NCBI GenBank assembly: GCA_964607135.1
Contig: CAZSIV010000006.1
Coordinates: 20,286 to 84,285, forward strand
Origin: Metaruminococcus_A sp964607135
GTDB taxonomy: Bacteria > Bacillota > Clostridia > Oscillospirales > Ruminococcaceae
Length of the DNA: 64,000 nucleotides
Direction: 5' to 3'
The notes beneath the pieces were generated by a model. It worked only from the letters and a program-made list of their open reading frames with translations. It did no database searches and was not told the DNA's origin. Position 1 is the stretch's first letter; the number at the start of each line of letters is the position of its first letter. Below are positions 8,064 to 17,221 of this stretch, piece by piece. The translations under genes were made by a program, and so were the position numbers.

Positions 8064-8639
8064 TCAAAGCAAGCCGTCCGCGTCGTTTTGCAGCTGGACG
8101 CCATAGGCAAAAAATTGGGACAGACAGAGCAGGGCGATCCCGAAGACGATCCCGGTGATGGAAACGCTGGACTCAATGGCGCCCCAGCCGGCAATCAGCC
8201 TCGCAATCCCATCGCAGATCCATTCGACCAAAGGAATCGAAAGGGAAAATATCCCGATTTCCCGCAGCATCCGCACATTTGCCGGCTGGAACGGGGTTTC
8301 GCCTTTGGAAAACTTTGTTTGCCCTGCGGCGGTTTTAAAAATCAAATAGATATTGCGGAAAATCATCGCCGTCAGCCCACAGACGATGATTCCGGCAATC
8401 AGCGCCGGCAGGAAGGCCCCCGCTATGATGCCGCCGTTACCGTCTAAAACCTGGATCGAATACCCCGAAACCCCGAATTCACCGTTGCCAAAATCCATGA
8501 AATAACGCAGCAGTGTAGCGTCGAAGAAATACACAATGAGGCTTGCGGACATGAGCCCGACTGCAACCCAGTGGGAGACCTCCATAATTTTTGCAATCAC
8601 AGCCGCAGCCTTGTTTAATTTTTTTCCGTTTTGGTTCAT
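8064..8639 (-). CDS. DUF2975 family membrane protein
   Basis: A 191-residue membrane protein with four hydrophobic segments (about residues 22-42, 70-95, 130-150 and 160-180). It matches the DUF2975 type that is repeatedly found next to YozG-like XRE regulators; its function is unknown. ACGGAGG precedes the ATG at 8639; the longer frame has no binding site. It is first in the operon and has a strong promoter. Confidence 0.75.
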   Translation of the reverse strand: MNQNGKKLNKAAAVIAKIMEVSHWVAVGLMSASLIVYFFDATLLRYFMDFGNGEFGVSGYSIQVLDGNGGIIAGAFLPALIAGIIVCGLTAMIFRNIYLIFKTAAGQTKFSKGETPFQPANVRMLREIGIFSLSIPLVEWICDGIARLIAGWGAIESSVSITGIVFGIALLCLSQFFAYGVQLQNDADGLL

Positions 8640-8669
8640 CACGAACACCTCCGTTTGATTGATAAGAAT

Positions 8670-8698
8670 AGTATATTGCATTACTTATCGTTTGTCAA
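8670..8698 (-). promoter_or_regulatory. Strong promoter of the DUF2975-XRE operon
   Basis: On the minus strand TTGACA, 17 bp and TATACT, about 30 nt before the start codon, in AT-rich DNA. The XRE product is a likely repressor, but no obvious palindrome was picked out. Confidence 0.75.
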
Positions 8699-8794
8699 TT
8701 ATTTTTTAATGCAAAACATTAAATTATTTTCGTATATCATTAACTTGTAATTGCATGGTATTTTTCCAAAAGGAGAAAGACAGAGGCGAGGCTG

Positions 8795-8836
8795 AAAAAA
8801 GGAGCGGCGCAGCCCAGGCTGTGCCGCTCCTTTTTT
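8795..8836 (-). terminator. Bidirectional-type terminator after the MFS gene
   Basis: GGAGCGGC-CAGCC / GGCTG-GCCGCTCC stem with one mismatch, flanked by A6 on one side and T6 on the other. It ends the MFS transcript that arrives on the minus strand. Confidence 0.8.
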
Positions 8837-8885
8837 CTTTACTGCTTTCAAAATCATTCGAAACGTATGGAAGGAAACAAGCGCC

Positions 8886-10154
8886 CTAATCGCTGAGCGC
8901 TTCCACCTCGGCCTGAAGCTCCTCCTCGTCTACCGGGGCTTCTCCGTGGCGGACGAAGACCATACAGAGGATGGCGCAGAGGATCCCGACCGGGGAGTAG
9001 ATAAAGAGGTTGGAGTAATTTCGGGTGAGGTCTTGAATCAGCCCAAAGAGAAGCGGGCTTGCAATCGAAGCAGCCTGGGAAAAGAAATAATAATACCCCG
9101 TGTATTTCCCGATCCGGCTGCTTTTGGCGATCTCCACCACCATGGGGAGGGAGTTGATATTGACCAGCCCCCAGAAAAACCCTGCCAGCACGAGGCAGCA
9201 GCGGATCACCCAGAGATCCCGCAGAAAATAGGCGGCGGAAAGGAGAACTGCAAGCCCGATCAGCCCTGTCATGATGGTCTTTTTTCGCCCGAATTTCGTG
9301 CCGACGATGCCGGCGGGGAGGGCGGAGACGACAAAGGCGACAGCGAAAAAGGCCAGCGTCACCATCGCATCACCCGCCTCCAGCTTCAGGACGTTTGAGG
9401 CGTAGAGGGTGAAGTAGGTTTCAATTGAATTGATGGAGACGAACCAGAAAAAGATGGCCAAAAGGATTAGAAACAGGCTGAGATTGGCGCCGCGTTCCCC
9501 CTCTTTGGAGAGTGTTGCGCTCTCAGACGATTCAGCTTTTTTCGGCGTTTCATAAGCTTCGGGCGGAAGGGGCGGCTCCTTGACGAGGAACATCATGGTC
9601 AGCCAGGCGGCCAGCATGATGAGCCCTGAGAAAAAGAAGGGGAGCGGCATCCCGCCGAGGCCGAAAAGCAGGCCGCCCAGAAGAAAGGCCAGAATGCTCC
9701 CGATCCCGCCCATGAGGTTGATGACGCCGTTTGCGCGGGAGCGCAGGCGGGGCGGGGTGACGTCCGGCATCAGGGCGATGGCGGGTGTCCGCCAGATGCT
9801 CATCGTAAAGTTAAAGAGGATCACCGCGGCCATGATCGACCAGACGGCATCGCAGAAAGGGATCAGGACAAAGAAAAGGACAGACAGGGGGATGCCCACC
9901 AGGAGATAGGGCATTCGCCTGCCCCGCCTGCTGCGGGTTCGGTCGCTCAGAGAGCCGAACAGGGGCTGAAGCAGCACGGCGAAGATGTTGTCAATCGACA
10001 TCACCAAGCCGATCACGGTGGCGGAGGAGATGAATTTTTCGAGCATCAGCGGGACGTTTGCGTTGTACATCGACCAGGCGATCGAGACCGCAAAGAACCC
10101 AAATCCAATCAAAATCGTTTTTGGGTAGTCGAGTTTTTCCAGATGTTGTTTCAT
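8886..10154 (-). CDS. MFS transporter (sugar type)
   Basis: A 422-residue permease with twelve hydrophobic segments in two halves of six separated by a charged loop (about residues 198-222). The signature between helices 2 and 3 is GSLSDRTRSRRGRRMPYL, as in GPH/SLC45-like disaccharide carriers, with VTPPRLRSRANGV between helices 4 and 5. The substrate is unknown. The start codon lacks a clear Shine-Dalgarno sequence. Upstream DNA is family A repeat, and no regulator or enzyme gene is linked to it. Confidence 0.8.
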   Translation of the reverse strand: MKQHLEKLDYPKTILIGFGFFAVSIAWSMYNANVPLMLEKFISSATVIGLVMSIDNIFAVLLQPLFGSLSDRTRSRRGRRMPYLLVGIPLSVLFFVLIPFCDAVWSIMAAVILFNFTMSIWRTPAIALMPDVTPPRLRSRANGVINLMGGIGSILAFLLGGLLFGLGGMPLPFFFSGLIMLAAWLTMMFLVKEPPLPPEAYETPKKAESSESATLSKEGERGANLSLFLILLAIFFWFVSINSIETYFTLYASNVLKLEAGDAMVTLAFFAVAFVVSALPAGIVGTKFGRKKTIMTGLIGLAVLLSAAYFLRDLWVIRCCLVLAGFFWGLVNINSLPMVVEIAKSSRIGKYTGYYYFFSQAASIASPLLFGLIQDLTRNYSNLFIYSPVGILCAILCMVFVRHGEAPVDEEELQAEVEALSD

Positions 10155-10231
10155 GTTTGCTGCTCTGAGATATAAAACGGCATCAAGGATCCAAGGGCGT
10201 CCCTTTCCGCCTGTATCTCCCTTTCTTTCAA

Positions 10232-10745
10232 TTTAGCGGGGCGGGGAACCCCCGCCGGGCCCGTGGCCGGGCTGGCCAATACGCACACCGGGGTTTTGCC
10301 AGTCTCCAGATTGTAATCCTGCGAGGCGCGCTGCATGAAAGCTAAACGTGTCTCACGGGGCTGGGTGGCCCCGGTGGCCAGTTCGCACACCGACGTTATA
10401 CCAATTAAAAAGTTTCAGTCCTGCGAGGTGCGCCCGCGGCCGGGCAGGCCAATTTCGCCCCAAAGGTTTTCCCAACTTTAGGGTGATTGTCCTGCGAGGT
10501 GCGTCGCATGAAAGCTAAACGTGTCTCGCGGGTTATCAACGTTGTTCTTTTCTCCGCTTGTGAATCGCGATTAGCCGGCCGGGGGCACACGGCGTGTCTC
10601 GCGGGTTACCAGCGTTGTTATTTCCTCCGCCTGCGGATCGCGACCGCCCTGCGGGGGCTCCCCGCCGCGGCCCGTGGCCGGGCAGCCAATTCGCACACCG
10701 GGGTTTTGCCAATTTCTAAGGTTTCAGTCCTGCAAGATGCTTGAG
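10232..10745 (-). repeat. Long family A repeat cluster, reverse orientation
   Basis: About 510 bp made almost wholly of family A modules in tandem, read on the minus strand. Four right half-elements (for example TTTGCCAGTC, TTATACCAATT and TTTTGCCAATT forms), two left half-elements and hairpins such as GCGGGG-CT-CCCCGC and CCCGTGGCCGGG are visible. Central inverted repeat arms (CCTGCGAGG... CTCGCGGG) recur several times. It lies between the kinase terminator and the MFS gene. Confidence 0.85.
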
Positions 10746-10891
10746 ATAAAAATATGAAAAAGGCGCGTTGCGGGGCGGAAGAGACGGCTATTATAAGTTT
10801 ATCATATTACAACGGGAGAAATCACCTTAATCCTTGTAAAGTTTCTGAAAAGAATTCGGCGGCAGGGAAAGCTCCGCTCAGCTGAATGCAT

Positions 10892-10926
10892 AAAAAGGAC
10901 GGGAGATCGTTTTTCTCCCGTCCTTC
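10892..10926 (-). terminator. Terminator of the phosphorelay operon
   Basis: On the minus strand AGGACGGGAGA pairs with TCTCCCGTCCT, followed by TTTTT. It is 55 bp beyond the hybrid kinase stop codon. Confidence 0.85.
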
Positions 10927-10980
10927 TGCGTCGCTCATTGCCCCGCCGTCTGCCCGGTTCGCCGAGGGTACGGCTGCGGA

Positions 10981-13524
10981 TCATTTCATGTATTTTTCCA
11001 AAACCCGGGTGATTTCCCGCATGTCGATCGGCTTGGCGATGTGGGCGTTCATCCCGTGCTCAATACTTTTTTTGATATCTTCTGAAAAAGCGTCCGCCGT
11101 CATAGCGATAATGGGGAGATTCGCATCCTCCCGCTCCAGAGCCCGGATGGTTGAGGAAGCCTCGTACCCCGTCATGATCGGCATCCGGATATCCATCAGG
11201 ATCAAATCGTAATGCCCAATAGGCGACTGCTCGAATTTCTCCACACAGACCTTTCCGTTCTCAGCGCGCTCCAGCTCCAGCCCCAGGTCGGAGAGCAGTT
11301 CCTCGGCGATTTCCCAGTTCAGGTCGTTGTCCTCTGCGAGAAGAACCCGTTTTCCATTGAAATCCACCTTCTGTTCCGAGGGCAGCTCCTGGGATTTGCC
11401 GGAATCCGCATACGGCTTTAAACCGTAAAACAGGGTGGATTTAAAGAGTGGTTTGGAGATAAAGCCGCTGATCCCCGCCGCACGGGCCTCGCTCTCGATT
11501 TCGCTCCAATCGTAGGCGGAGATCAGGAGGATCGGGACATTGTCCCCCATCTCTTTGCGCAGCTCCCGGGCCGTCTGGATTCCGTCCATTGTCGGCAGCT
11601 TCCAATCGAGGAGGATAATGTGATAGTCGTCATGCTTTTTATGGCGTTCGTCCACCATCTTAATCGCGGTTTCACCGTCCAGAGACCATTCCGCATGAAC
11701 GCCAATGTCTTTAAGCGAGTTCACCGTGCTTAGGCAGAGCTGCTCGTCGTCATCCACCACCAGCATATTCCACTCCGGCAGCACCATATCCTCTTCCATG
11801 ACGGCCGCCTTTTCGAGGTCGAGCGTCACGTGGAATTCCGTCCCCTTGCCAAGCTCGCTTTGGATGTCGATGGTACCGCCCATCGCATCCACGATGTACT
11901 TGGTAATCGCCATCCCCAGCCCGGTTCCTTCTGTCTTGCGGACGCGGGTGCTGTCTTCCCGGGTGAAAGAGTCGAAAATCTTTTTCTGGAACTCCGGCGA
12001 CATCCCGATTCCGCTGTCCTTTACCCGCAGATGGATCCGCACATAATCCTCGCCGCGAGGAGAAGGCTCCTCGTAGACATCCATCCGGATGACTCCGCCC
12101 TCCGGCGTGAATTTGATGGCGTTCGAGAGGAAGTTGATCAGTACCTGATTGAGCCGCACACTGTCGCAGAGGACATTTTCCGCCGAGATGTTGTGGATCG
12201 AGACATCAAATTGCTGATTTTTCGTTTTAACCTGCGGCTGCACAATGTTCACGATGCTGTCCATCACTTCCCGCAGGGAAACCTGATCCATATTGAGGGT
12301 CATCTTTCCGCTCTCGATCTTGGACATGTCCAGCACATCGTTGATCAGCCCAAGCAGGTGTTTGCTGGACAGGGTGATCTTTTTCAGGCAGTTCTGCACC
12401 TGCTGCCGGTTGCCGATATTAGCGGTGGCAATCGCCGTCATCCCGACGATAGCGTTCATCGGCGTGCGGATGTCGTGGCTCATATTGGAAAGGAATTCAC
12501 TTTTTGCTTTATTGGCGGATTCCGCCTCCGCCCGGGCTTTTTCCAATTCACGGATTTGCAGCCGAGTCAGCTGGAAATATTTTACAAAGACCACCAGCAG
12601 TGCCAGCAATACGATCGCCCCGCCGCCTAAGACCATGTAAATCCACTGGCTGCTCAGGTTGCCCACTAAAACGTTGAGCTCGCCGTACGGCATGATTGTA
12701 ACCAGGTACCACTCGGAATAAGGCAGCGGATTACAGTACAGATGCCGCCACTCTCCGTTGGACTTCAACATGGTGGAATAGTCCCTGCGCTCCGCCATCG
12801 CCTCTGCCAATTCAGTCACATATTCGTCCGGGCTCTTTCCGTTGGACTCTTCAAACACTTCTTTGATCCGGTCAAAATAATTGTCGCGCACCGCTTCGCC
12901 GCTGCGGATGACGAAGCTGCCGTCGCGCCGGATCACGTGGGAATAGGTCAGGGAATTTTCCTTCTGCTCCAGGGAGAGGATGGTTTTGAAATAATCGATG
13001 GGGATTTCCGCGACCAAAGCGGTACATTCCTCTCCATTTTCCATCGGGTATTCCGAAGAAACGCCGAGCAGGACGGTCTCCTCCCCTTTCGCGTTCGTGC
13101 CGACCGCCACCTTCTTTTCCCCGTTGTTCATCGAGGTCAGGAATGGTTCCGGATCGGTCACTTTGACCGGATCGCCGTAAATCATCTCGAATTTTCCGTC
13201 CCTGGAGTAGAGGGAGAGGCTCGTGAATCCCCGGGCTTGCGCGCTGTAAGCCAATCGCTCGCGCAGAGCCTTATAATCCATATTCTCCTTAATCGGGTTA
13301 TCCTCCACCAAGGATTCCACATGGGACAACCGGTAATCGATTGTCGTTTCGAAATGCATCGTCGTCCGCTTGCTCATTCCGGTCATATAGATGCCGCCTA
13401 CATCGGTAATCGTCTCCATACTCCTCTTGTTCATAAAAAGCGCCAGAAAAGTAAAGATGACGCCGCACAGAGCCAATACCGAAACGAGGCTTACCACCAA
13501 AAAGCGAGTTGTTTTCGTCTTCAC
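10981..13524 (-). CDS. Hybrid sensor histidine kinase with two receiver domains
   Basis: An 847-residue membrane kinase. A transmembrane helix (8-28), an extracellular Cache-like sensor (about 40-285), a second helix (about 293-315), HisKA with the phospho-acceptor His near residue 350 (NMSHDIRTP), then a HATPase domain (NFLSNAIKF, DSGIGM, GTGLGMAI). Two receivers follow: VVDDDEQ...LLDWKLPTMDG and LLAEDNDLN...LMDIRMPIMTG. It is last in an operon with a free Hpt protein and a receiver-GGDEF protein. Phosphate would pass His-Asp-His(Hpt)-Asp. The ligand sensed is unknown. Confidence 0.92.
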   Translation of the reverse strand: MKTKTTRFLVVSLVSVLALCGVIFTFLALFMNKRSMETITDVGGIYMTGMSKRTTMHFETTIDYRLSHVESLVEDNPIKENMDYKALRERLAYSAQARGFTSLSLYSRDGKFEMIYGDPVKVTDPEPFLTSMNNGEKKVAVGTNAKGEETVLLGVSSEYPMENGEECTALVAEIPIDYFKTILSLEQKENSLTYSHVIRRDGSFVIRSGEAVRDNYFDRIKEVFEESNGKSPDEYVTELAEAMAERRDYSTMLKSNGEWRHLYCNPLPYSEWYLVTIMPYGELNVLVGNLSSQWIYMVLGGGAIVLLALLVVFVKYFQLTRLQIRELEKARAEAESANKAKSEFLSNMSHDIRTPMNAIVGMTAIATANIGNRQQVQNCLKKITLSSKHLLGLINDVLDMSKIESGKMTLNMDQVSLREVMDSIVNIVQPQVKTKNQQFDVSIHNISAENVLCDSVRLNQVLINFLSNAIKFTPEGGVIRMDVYEEPSPRGEDYVRIHLRVKDSGIGMSPEFQKKIFDSFTREDSTRVRKTEGTGLGMAITKYIVDAMGGTIDIQSELGKGTEFHVTLDLEKAAVMEEDMVLPEWNMLVVDDDEQLCLSTVNSLKDIGVHAEWSLDGETAIKMVDERHKKHDDYHIILLDWKLPTMDGIQTARELRKEMGDNVPILLISAYDWSEIESEARAAGISGFISKPLFKSTLFYGLKPYADSGKSQELPSEQKVDFNGKRVLLAEDNDLNWEIAEELLSDLGLELERAENGKVCVEKFEQSPIGHYDLILMDIRMPIMTGYEASSTIRALEREDANLPIIAMTADAFSEDIKKSIEHGMNAHIAKPIDMREITRVLEKYMK

Positions 13525-13549
13525 GTTTTATTCCTTTCCATCAACATTT

Positions 13550-13918
13550 TTACACTGAACTTTCCAGCGTTTCCCGCAGCGCCTGGATCGCCGCCGCCGT
13601 CTGCCGGTAGTCCGCCGCCGTCTGCTCAAACAGGCCGGGGGCTTCCTCACTCCAGCCGGAGCGGAGCGCCTCGGTCAAACGGCTGCTGGATTCGAGCAGC
13701 CGGGTAAAGCCCAAATTCTGGCAGACGCCCTTGATGGTGTGGGCAGCGCGGAACGCCTCTTCATAATTTTTTTCCTCCACCGACCTGCAAAGCAGGTCAA
13801 AGCTCGGGTCGTCGAGAAACTTTAAAACAAACTTCTGAACGAGCCTGTCGCTCCGCAGACGGGAGACCGCATCGGTGTAATCCCCCTCGAGCGCCTGATA
13901 ACACTCCTGCAACGTCAT
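13550..13918 (-). CDS. Hpt domain phosphotransfer protein
   Basis: A 122-residue all-helical histidine phosphotransfer protein; the phospho-acceptor motif is AAHTIKGVCQNLG. It overlaps the end of the upstream GGDEF gene by 4 nt and precedes the hybrid kinase by 25 nt, so it probably links the kinase receivers to the receiver of the c-di-GMP enzyme. No other domain is present. Confidence 0.9.
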   Translation of the reverse strand: MTLQECYQALEGDYTDAVSRLRSDRLVQKFVLKFLDDPSFDLLCRSVEEKNYEEAFRAAHTIKGVCQNLGFTRLLESSSRLTEALRSGWSEEAPGLFEQTAADYRQTAAAIQALRETLESSV

Positions 13919-16068
13919 TCTTTTTTTCCTCCTTGTTCCGCCGGCTCGGTTTCTTCGCCGTTAATCGGCGAAATCGCCGAAAGCATCTTTTTCATCGTAT
14001 CATTGTAAAAACAGTACTGCCCGCGGCCGGAGCGCTTGACGGTATAAAGCGCCTGATCCGCTGCGTGAAACAGGTCTTCGTAATCCGTCCCCACTTCCTC
14101 CGTTTCGGCAATCCCCATGCTCACCGAGAGGTTGAAATCCTCGAACTTGCCGACAAGGGAGGAAAAAATCCTTCGAATGACCGGCTCAAGCTCCATTTTA
14201 TACTCTAGGAAGATTAAGAATTCATCCCCGCCGACCCGGGCCGCGATGTCCCCGCTCCGGATGCTCTGGCGCAGCTTTTCAGCCATAAAGGTCAGAACCC
14301 GGTCGCCGAAGATATGCCCATAGGTGTCGTTGGCGGATTTGAAGTGATCCAGGTCGAAGATGACCAGCGCAAACCTTCCGCCGGCGTGCTCCTCCATCCG
14401 CTCAACAATCCGCTTTTTTGCGCTGGCATGGTTTAAAAGGCCGGTCAGAGAATCCCTTGTCGCCATGGCTTCCAGCGTGGAGAGCTTGGTTCGGGAATCG
14501 TGGATGTCGATCGCCTTCCCGATCACGCCTGTATAAGAGGACGATTCGTCGTTCCAGATCACCCGCGCAATAATCCTGAACCAGCGCAGCTCCCCATCGC
14601 ATTTAAGCTGGTACTCGTAGGTCACCGTCGGCTGCTTCGGCGTAGCTTTTTGGAGCGCTTCCAGCAGACCCTGAAAGCTTTCCCCGCTGAAAAGGCCCAT
14701 CGCTTTTTTATTGTTCATCGGGTCTATGATGGTCTCATCCAGCCCCAGCTGTTCGGCGCCCCAGGCGGAGATTGTGACCATCGGCGGCGCCGCAGTGTAT
14801 TCGAACTGGATTTCGTGAGACATATCGGCAAAAAAGTTGTACTTCATCCGCTCGTGCTCCAGCAGCTGCAGGGTTCGCTCCGACGCGGTCAGCTCCCCGT
14901 GGCGGAGCATCTCCTCGGCCACGCTGCGCATCTCCTGCTGGTTGGTGCGGGCGGGGGTGTCTTCGTCCAATTCGTCCTGGATGCTGTCGGCGATATCGAT
15001 CAGGCACTCGAGCACCTGGGGGTTGAAGGCGCCGCACTGCCCTTTGAGGATCATCTGGATCGCCTCGCTGTGCGGGATGGCCTTTTTATAGACCCGCTCG
15101 CTGGTCAGCGCGTCATAGACGTCGGCTAACGCTACGATCTGGGCTGAAATCGGGATTTCATCCCCTTTGAGCCCATCCGGGTATCCCCGCCCGTCGTACC
15201 GCTCGTGATGCCAGCGGCAGATTTCATAAGCGATCCTGACAAGCGGCTGTTCCTGGTAGACCGGCAGCTCCTTGAGCATGTTGGCGCCGATTTCGGCGTG
15301 GGTTTTCATCACCGCGAATTCTTCGTCGGTCAGCTTGCCGGGTTTGTTTAAAATCTCTTCTGCGATGCAGATCTTCCCTATATCATGAAGGGCGGAAGCC
15401 GTACTGATGAGGGAGATGTCGGTCAGGGAAAGCTGATACCGCTTCGTCTTCTGCACCAGGCTTTTCAGCAAAAGTTCGGTCAAAATATGTACACGGCGGA
15501 CATGCTGCCCGCTTTCTCCGTTGCGGAACTCCACGATACAGCTGAGGATGTCGATCATCAGGTTGCCGCGCTGCACCTTTTCATAAATCTGATCCGCCAC
15601 CATCCCGATCAGCTTTTTCTGCTTTGCGTAAAGCAGGATGGTGTTGACCACCCGGCGGTGGACGATCAGCGCGTCGAAGGGGCGGCTGATAAAGTCGGTG
15701 CAGCCGAGCTCATAGGCGCGTTCCACATGGGCCGAGCCGCTCTCGGAGGAAATCATGATCACCGGGATATCCTCGATCCAACGGTCTTTATTCATCATCG
15801 TCAAAACGCCGAAGCCGTCCAGCTCCGGCATGACGATATCGAGCAGGACGAGGGAGAGCTCCGCTCCGTACTTCTGGATAACCGCCAGCGCCTCCAGCCC
15901 GTTTTCGGCTTCGATGATTTCATATTCGTCTCCCAGCATATCCGCCAAGATCGAACGGTTCATCTCTGAATCATCTGCAACCAAGATTTTCTGCTTGAAC
16001 TGCTGATCTTCACTCAACCGGAACACATCCTCACACAAAATGAACTCACCCGGAAAACACTGTTTCAT
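13915..16068 (-). CDS. Response regulator with HD-GYP, PAS and GGDEF domains
   Basis: A 717-residue cytoplasmic enzyme. Receiver (about 27-150; VADDSEMN, LLDIVMPELDG), HD-GYP phosphodiesterase (about 165-370; ALHDIGK and HHERYDGRGYPDG), PAS-like region (about 420-530) and GGDEF cyclase (about 540-700; intact RVGGDEF and FDLDHFKSAND). Both the c-di-GMP-making and c-di-GMP-breaking motifs look intact, which is uncommon for this domain combination. Phosphorylation through the adjacent Hpt and hybrid kinase may switch between the two. The start is not certain: AGG lies directly against the ATG. Confidence 0.9.
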   Translation of the reverse strand: MKQCFPGEFILCEDVFRLSEDQQFKQKILVADDSEMNRSILADMLGDEYEIIEAENGLEALAVIQKYGAELSLVLLDIVMPELDGFGVLTMMNKDRWIEDIPVIMISSESGSAHVERAYELGCTDFISRPFDALIVHRRVVNTILLYAKQKKLIGMVADQIYEKVQRGNLMIDILSCIVEFRNGESGQHVRRVHILTELLLKSLVQKTKRYQLSLTDISLISTASALHDIGKICIAEEILNKPGKLTDEEFAVMKTHAEIGANMLKELPVYQEQPLVRIAYEICRWHHERYDGRGYPDGLKGDEIPISAQIVALADVYDALTSERVYKKAIPHSEAIQMILKGQCGAFNPQVLECLIDIADSIQDELDEDTPARTNQQEMRSVAEEMLRHGELTASERTLQLLEHERMKYNFFADMSHEIQFEYTAAPPMVTISAWGAEQLGLDETIIDPMNNKKAMGLFSGESFQGLLEALQKATPKQPTVTYEYQLKCDGELRWFRIIARVIWNDESSSYTGVIGKAIDIHDSRTKLSTLEAMATRDSLTGLLNHASAKKRIVERMEEHAGGRFALVIFDLDHFKSANDTYGHIFGDRVLTFMAEKLRQSIRSGDIAARVGGDEFLIFLEYKMELEPVIRRIFSSLVGKFEDFNLSVSMGIAETEEVGTDYEDLFHAADQALYTVKRSGRGQYCFYNDTMKKMLSAISPINGEETEPAEQGGKKE

Positions 16069-16279
16069 CCTCCGCCGAAACCAGGTGTTTCAGCGGAAAA
16101 TCGATCTCTGCATTCCGCCGTGGATAAAAGCAACATAAAACATCTTATTTTTAGATATTTTACCATAGAAAAAACAAAACAGCAAGGCCGGACGATCAGG
16201 ATTTTTCTCCTGCCGCATCCGGCCCGCTTCAATCGCATCAAAACGCCCTTTTCCGGTTCGATCCCCGCCGAGGCCGGGC

Positions 16280-17125
16280 TCAATTCCCCGCGGCGGCTGA
16301 ACTGTGCTCCCGCGCCCGGGAACCCTCTTTTTCCTGCTTTAGGCAATCTTCCCGCCAGGGGAGGGAGTGCTCGTCGAAATAATCGCTCATCCGCTCGTAG
16401 CAGCGGAACATCATGTCGTCGATCTCCGCCTTGGCCTTCCGGCTCAGGTCGGGGTAGATCGGCTCGAGAACCGTCAGGGTAGGGAGCGGCCTGCGGTTTA
16501 AGAGCTTCCGCAGCCCCTTCCGCTCCCGGAAGGTGATGACCATCGGGACGACGGGGACGCAGCCGTCGTAGGCGTACTTGAAGGCGCCGCGGTGGAATTT
16601 CCGGATCCCTTTGAGGTAATAGGGGTAGAGAATCCCCTCGGGATAGACGTGGACGTAATTCCCACGGGCCAAAAGCTCTTTAATGACGCCGTTGAAGACG
16701 CGGAGCGCCTTGGGGGTTTCAGGAATCGGCAGCCCGCCGCAGGCTTTGATCAGCCACCGCAGGCCCGCCAGCTCCAGGTTGGTTTTAACAGTCGGGTAGT
16801 AGAGATTCTTCGGGGCGATCGCCTGGACGACAAAGGAACAGTCCAGCCCCTGGACATGGTTGCAGACCGTGACCGCGCCGCCCGGGATCTCTTTGAAATT
16901 TTCCCTGCCCCTGACCCGGAAGCCGTAAAACAGCCGGTTGTAGCAGAAGAAGATCCCCACCGCCCCCATTTTGACGATATAGGACAGAAAACGGCTGAGC
17001 TTCCGCCGCGGGATAAAGCGATAGTGTTCATCCACCTCGACGTGGAACGGCTTCCACAGGTGGACCGGCCCTTCCGCCCCCGACGGCGCTTCCTCGAGCG
17101 GCGTATGCGGATGCTCCAGCGACAT
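16280..17125 (-). CDS. 1-acyl-sn-glycerol-3-phosphate acyltransferase (PlsC-like)
   Basis: A 281-residue membrane-associated acyltransferase with the NHVQGLD block (H-x4-D catalytic pair) and VYPEG block of the PlsC family. It would transfer an acyl chain to lysophosphatidate in phospholipid synthesis. A hydrophobic helix sits near residues 45-65. GGAGG precedes the ATG. The N-terminal 40 residues and the C-terminal charged tail extend beyond the usual 200-240-residue core, so a specialised acceptor is possible. Confidence 0.85.
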   Translation of the reverse strand: MSLEHPHTPLEEAPSGAEGPVHLWKPFHVEVDEHYRFIPRRKLSRFLSYIVKMGAVGIFFCYNRLFYGFRVRGRENFKEIPGGAVTVCNHVQGLDCSFVVQAIAPKNLYYPTVKTNLELAGLRWLIKACGGLPIPETPKALRVFNGVIKELLARGNYVHVYPEGILYPYYLKGIRKFHRGAFKYAYDGCVPVVPMVITFRERKGLRKLLNRRPLPTLTVLEPIYPDLSRKAKAEIDDMMFRCYERMSDYFDEHSLPWREDCLKQEKEGSRAREHSSAAAGN

Positions 17126-17221
17126 CCCGCGTTCCTCCTTTCAATCCGTTTTCATCCGACGCGTAACGCCGCGCCGACGGCGGGGGCCTTCCCCCAGCCC
17201 TCAAAATTCACATTCCGCCGC

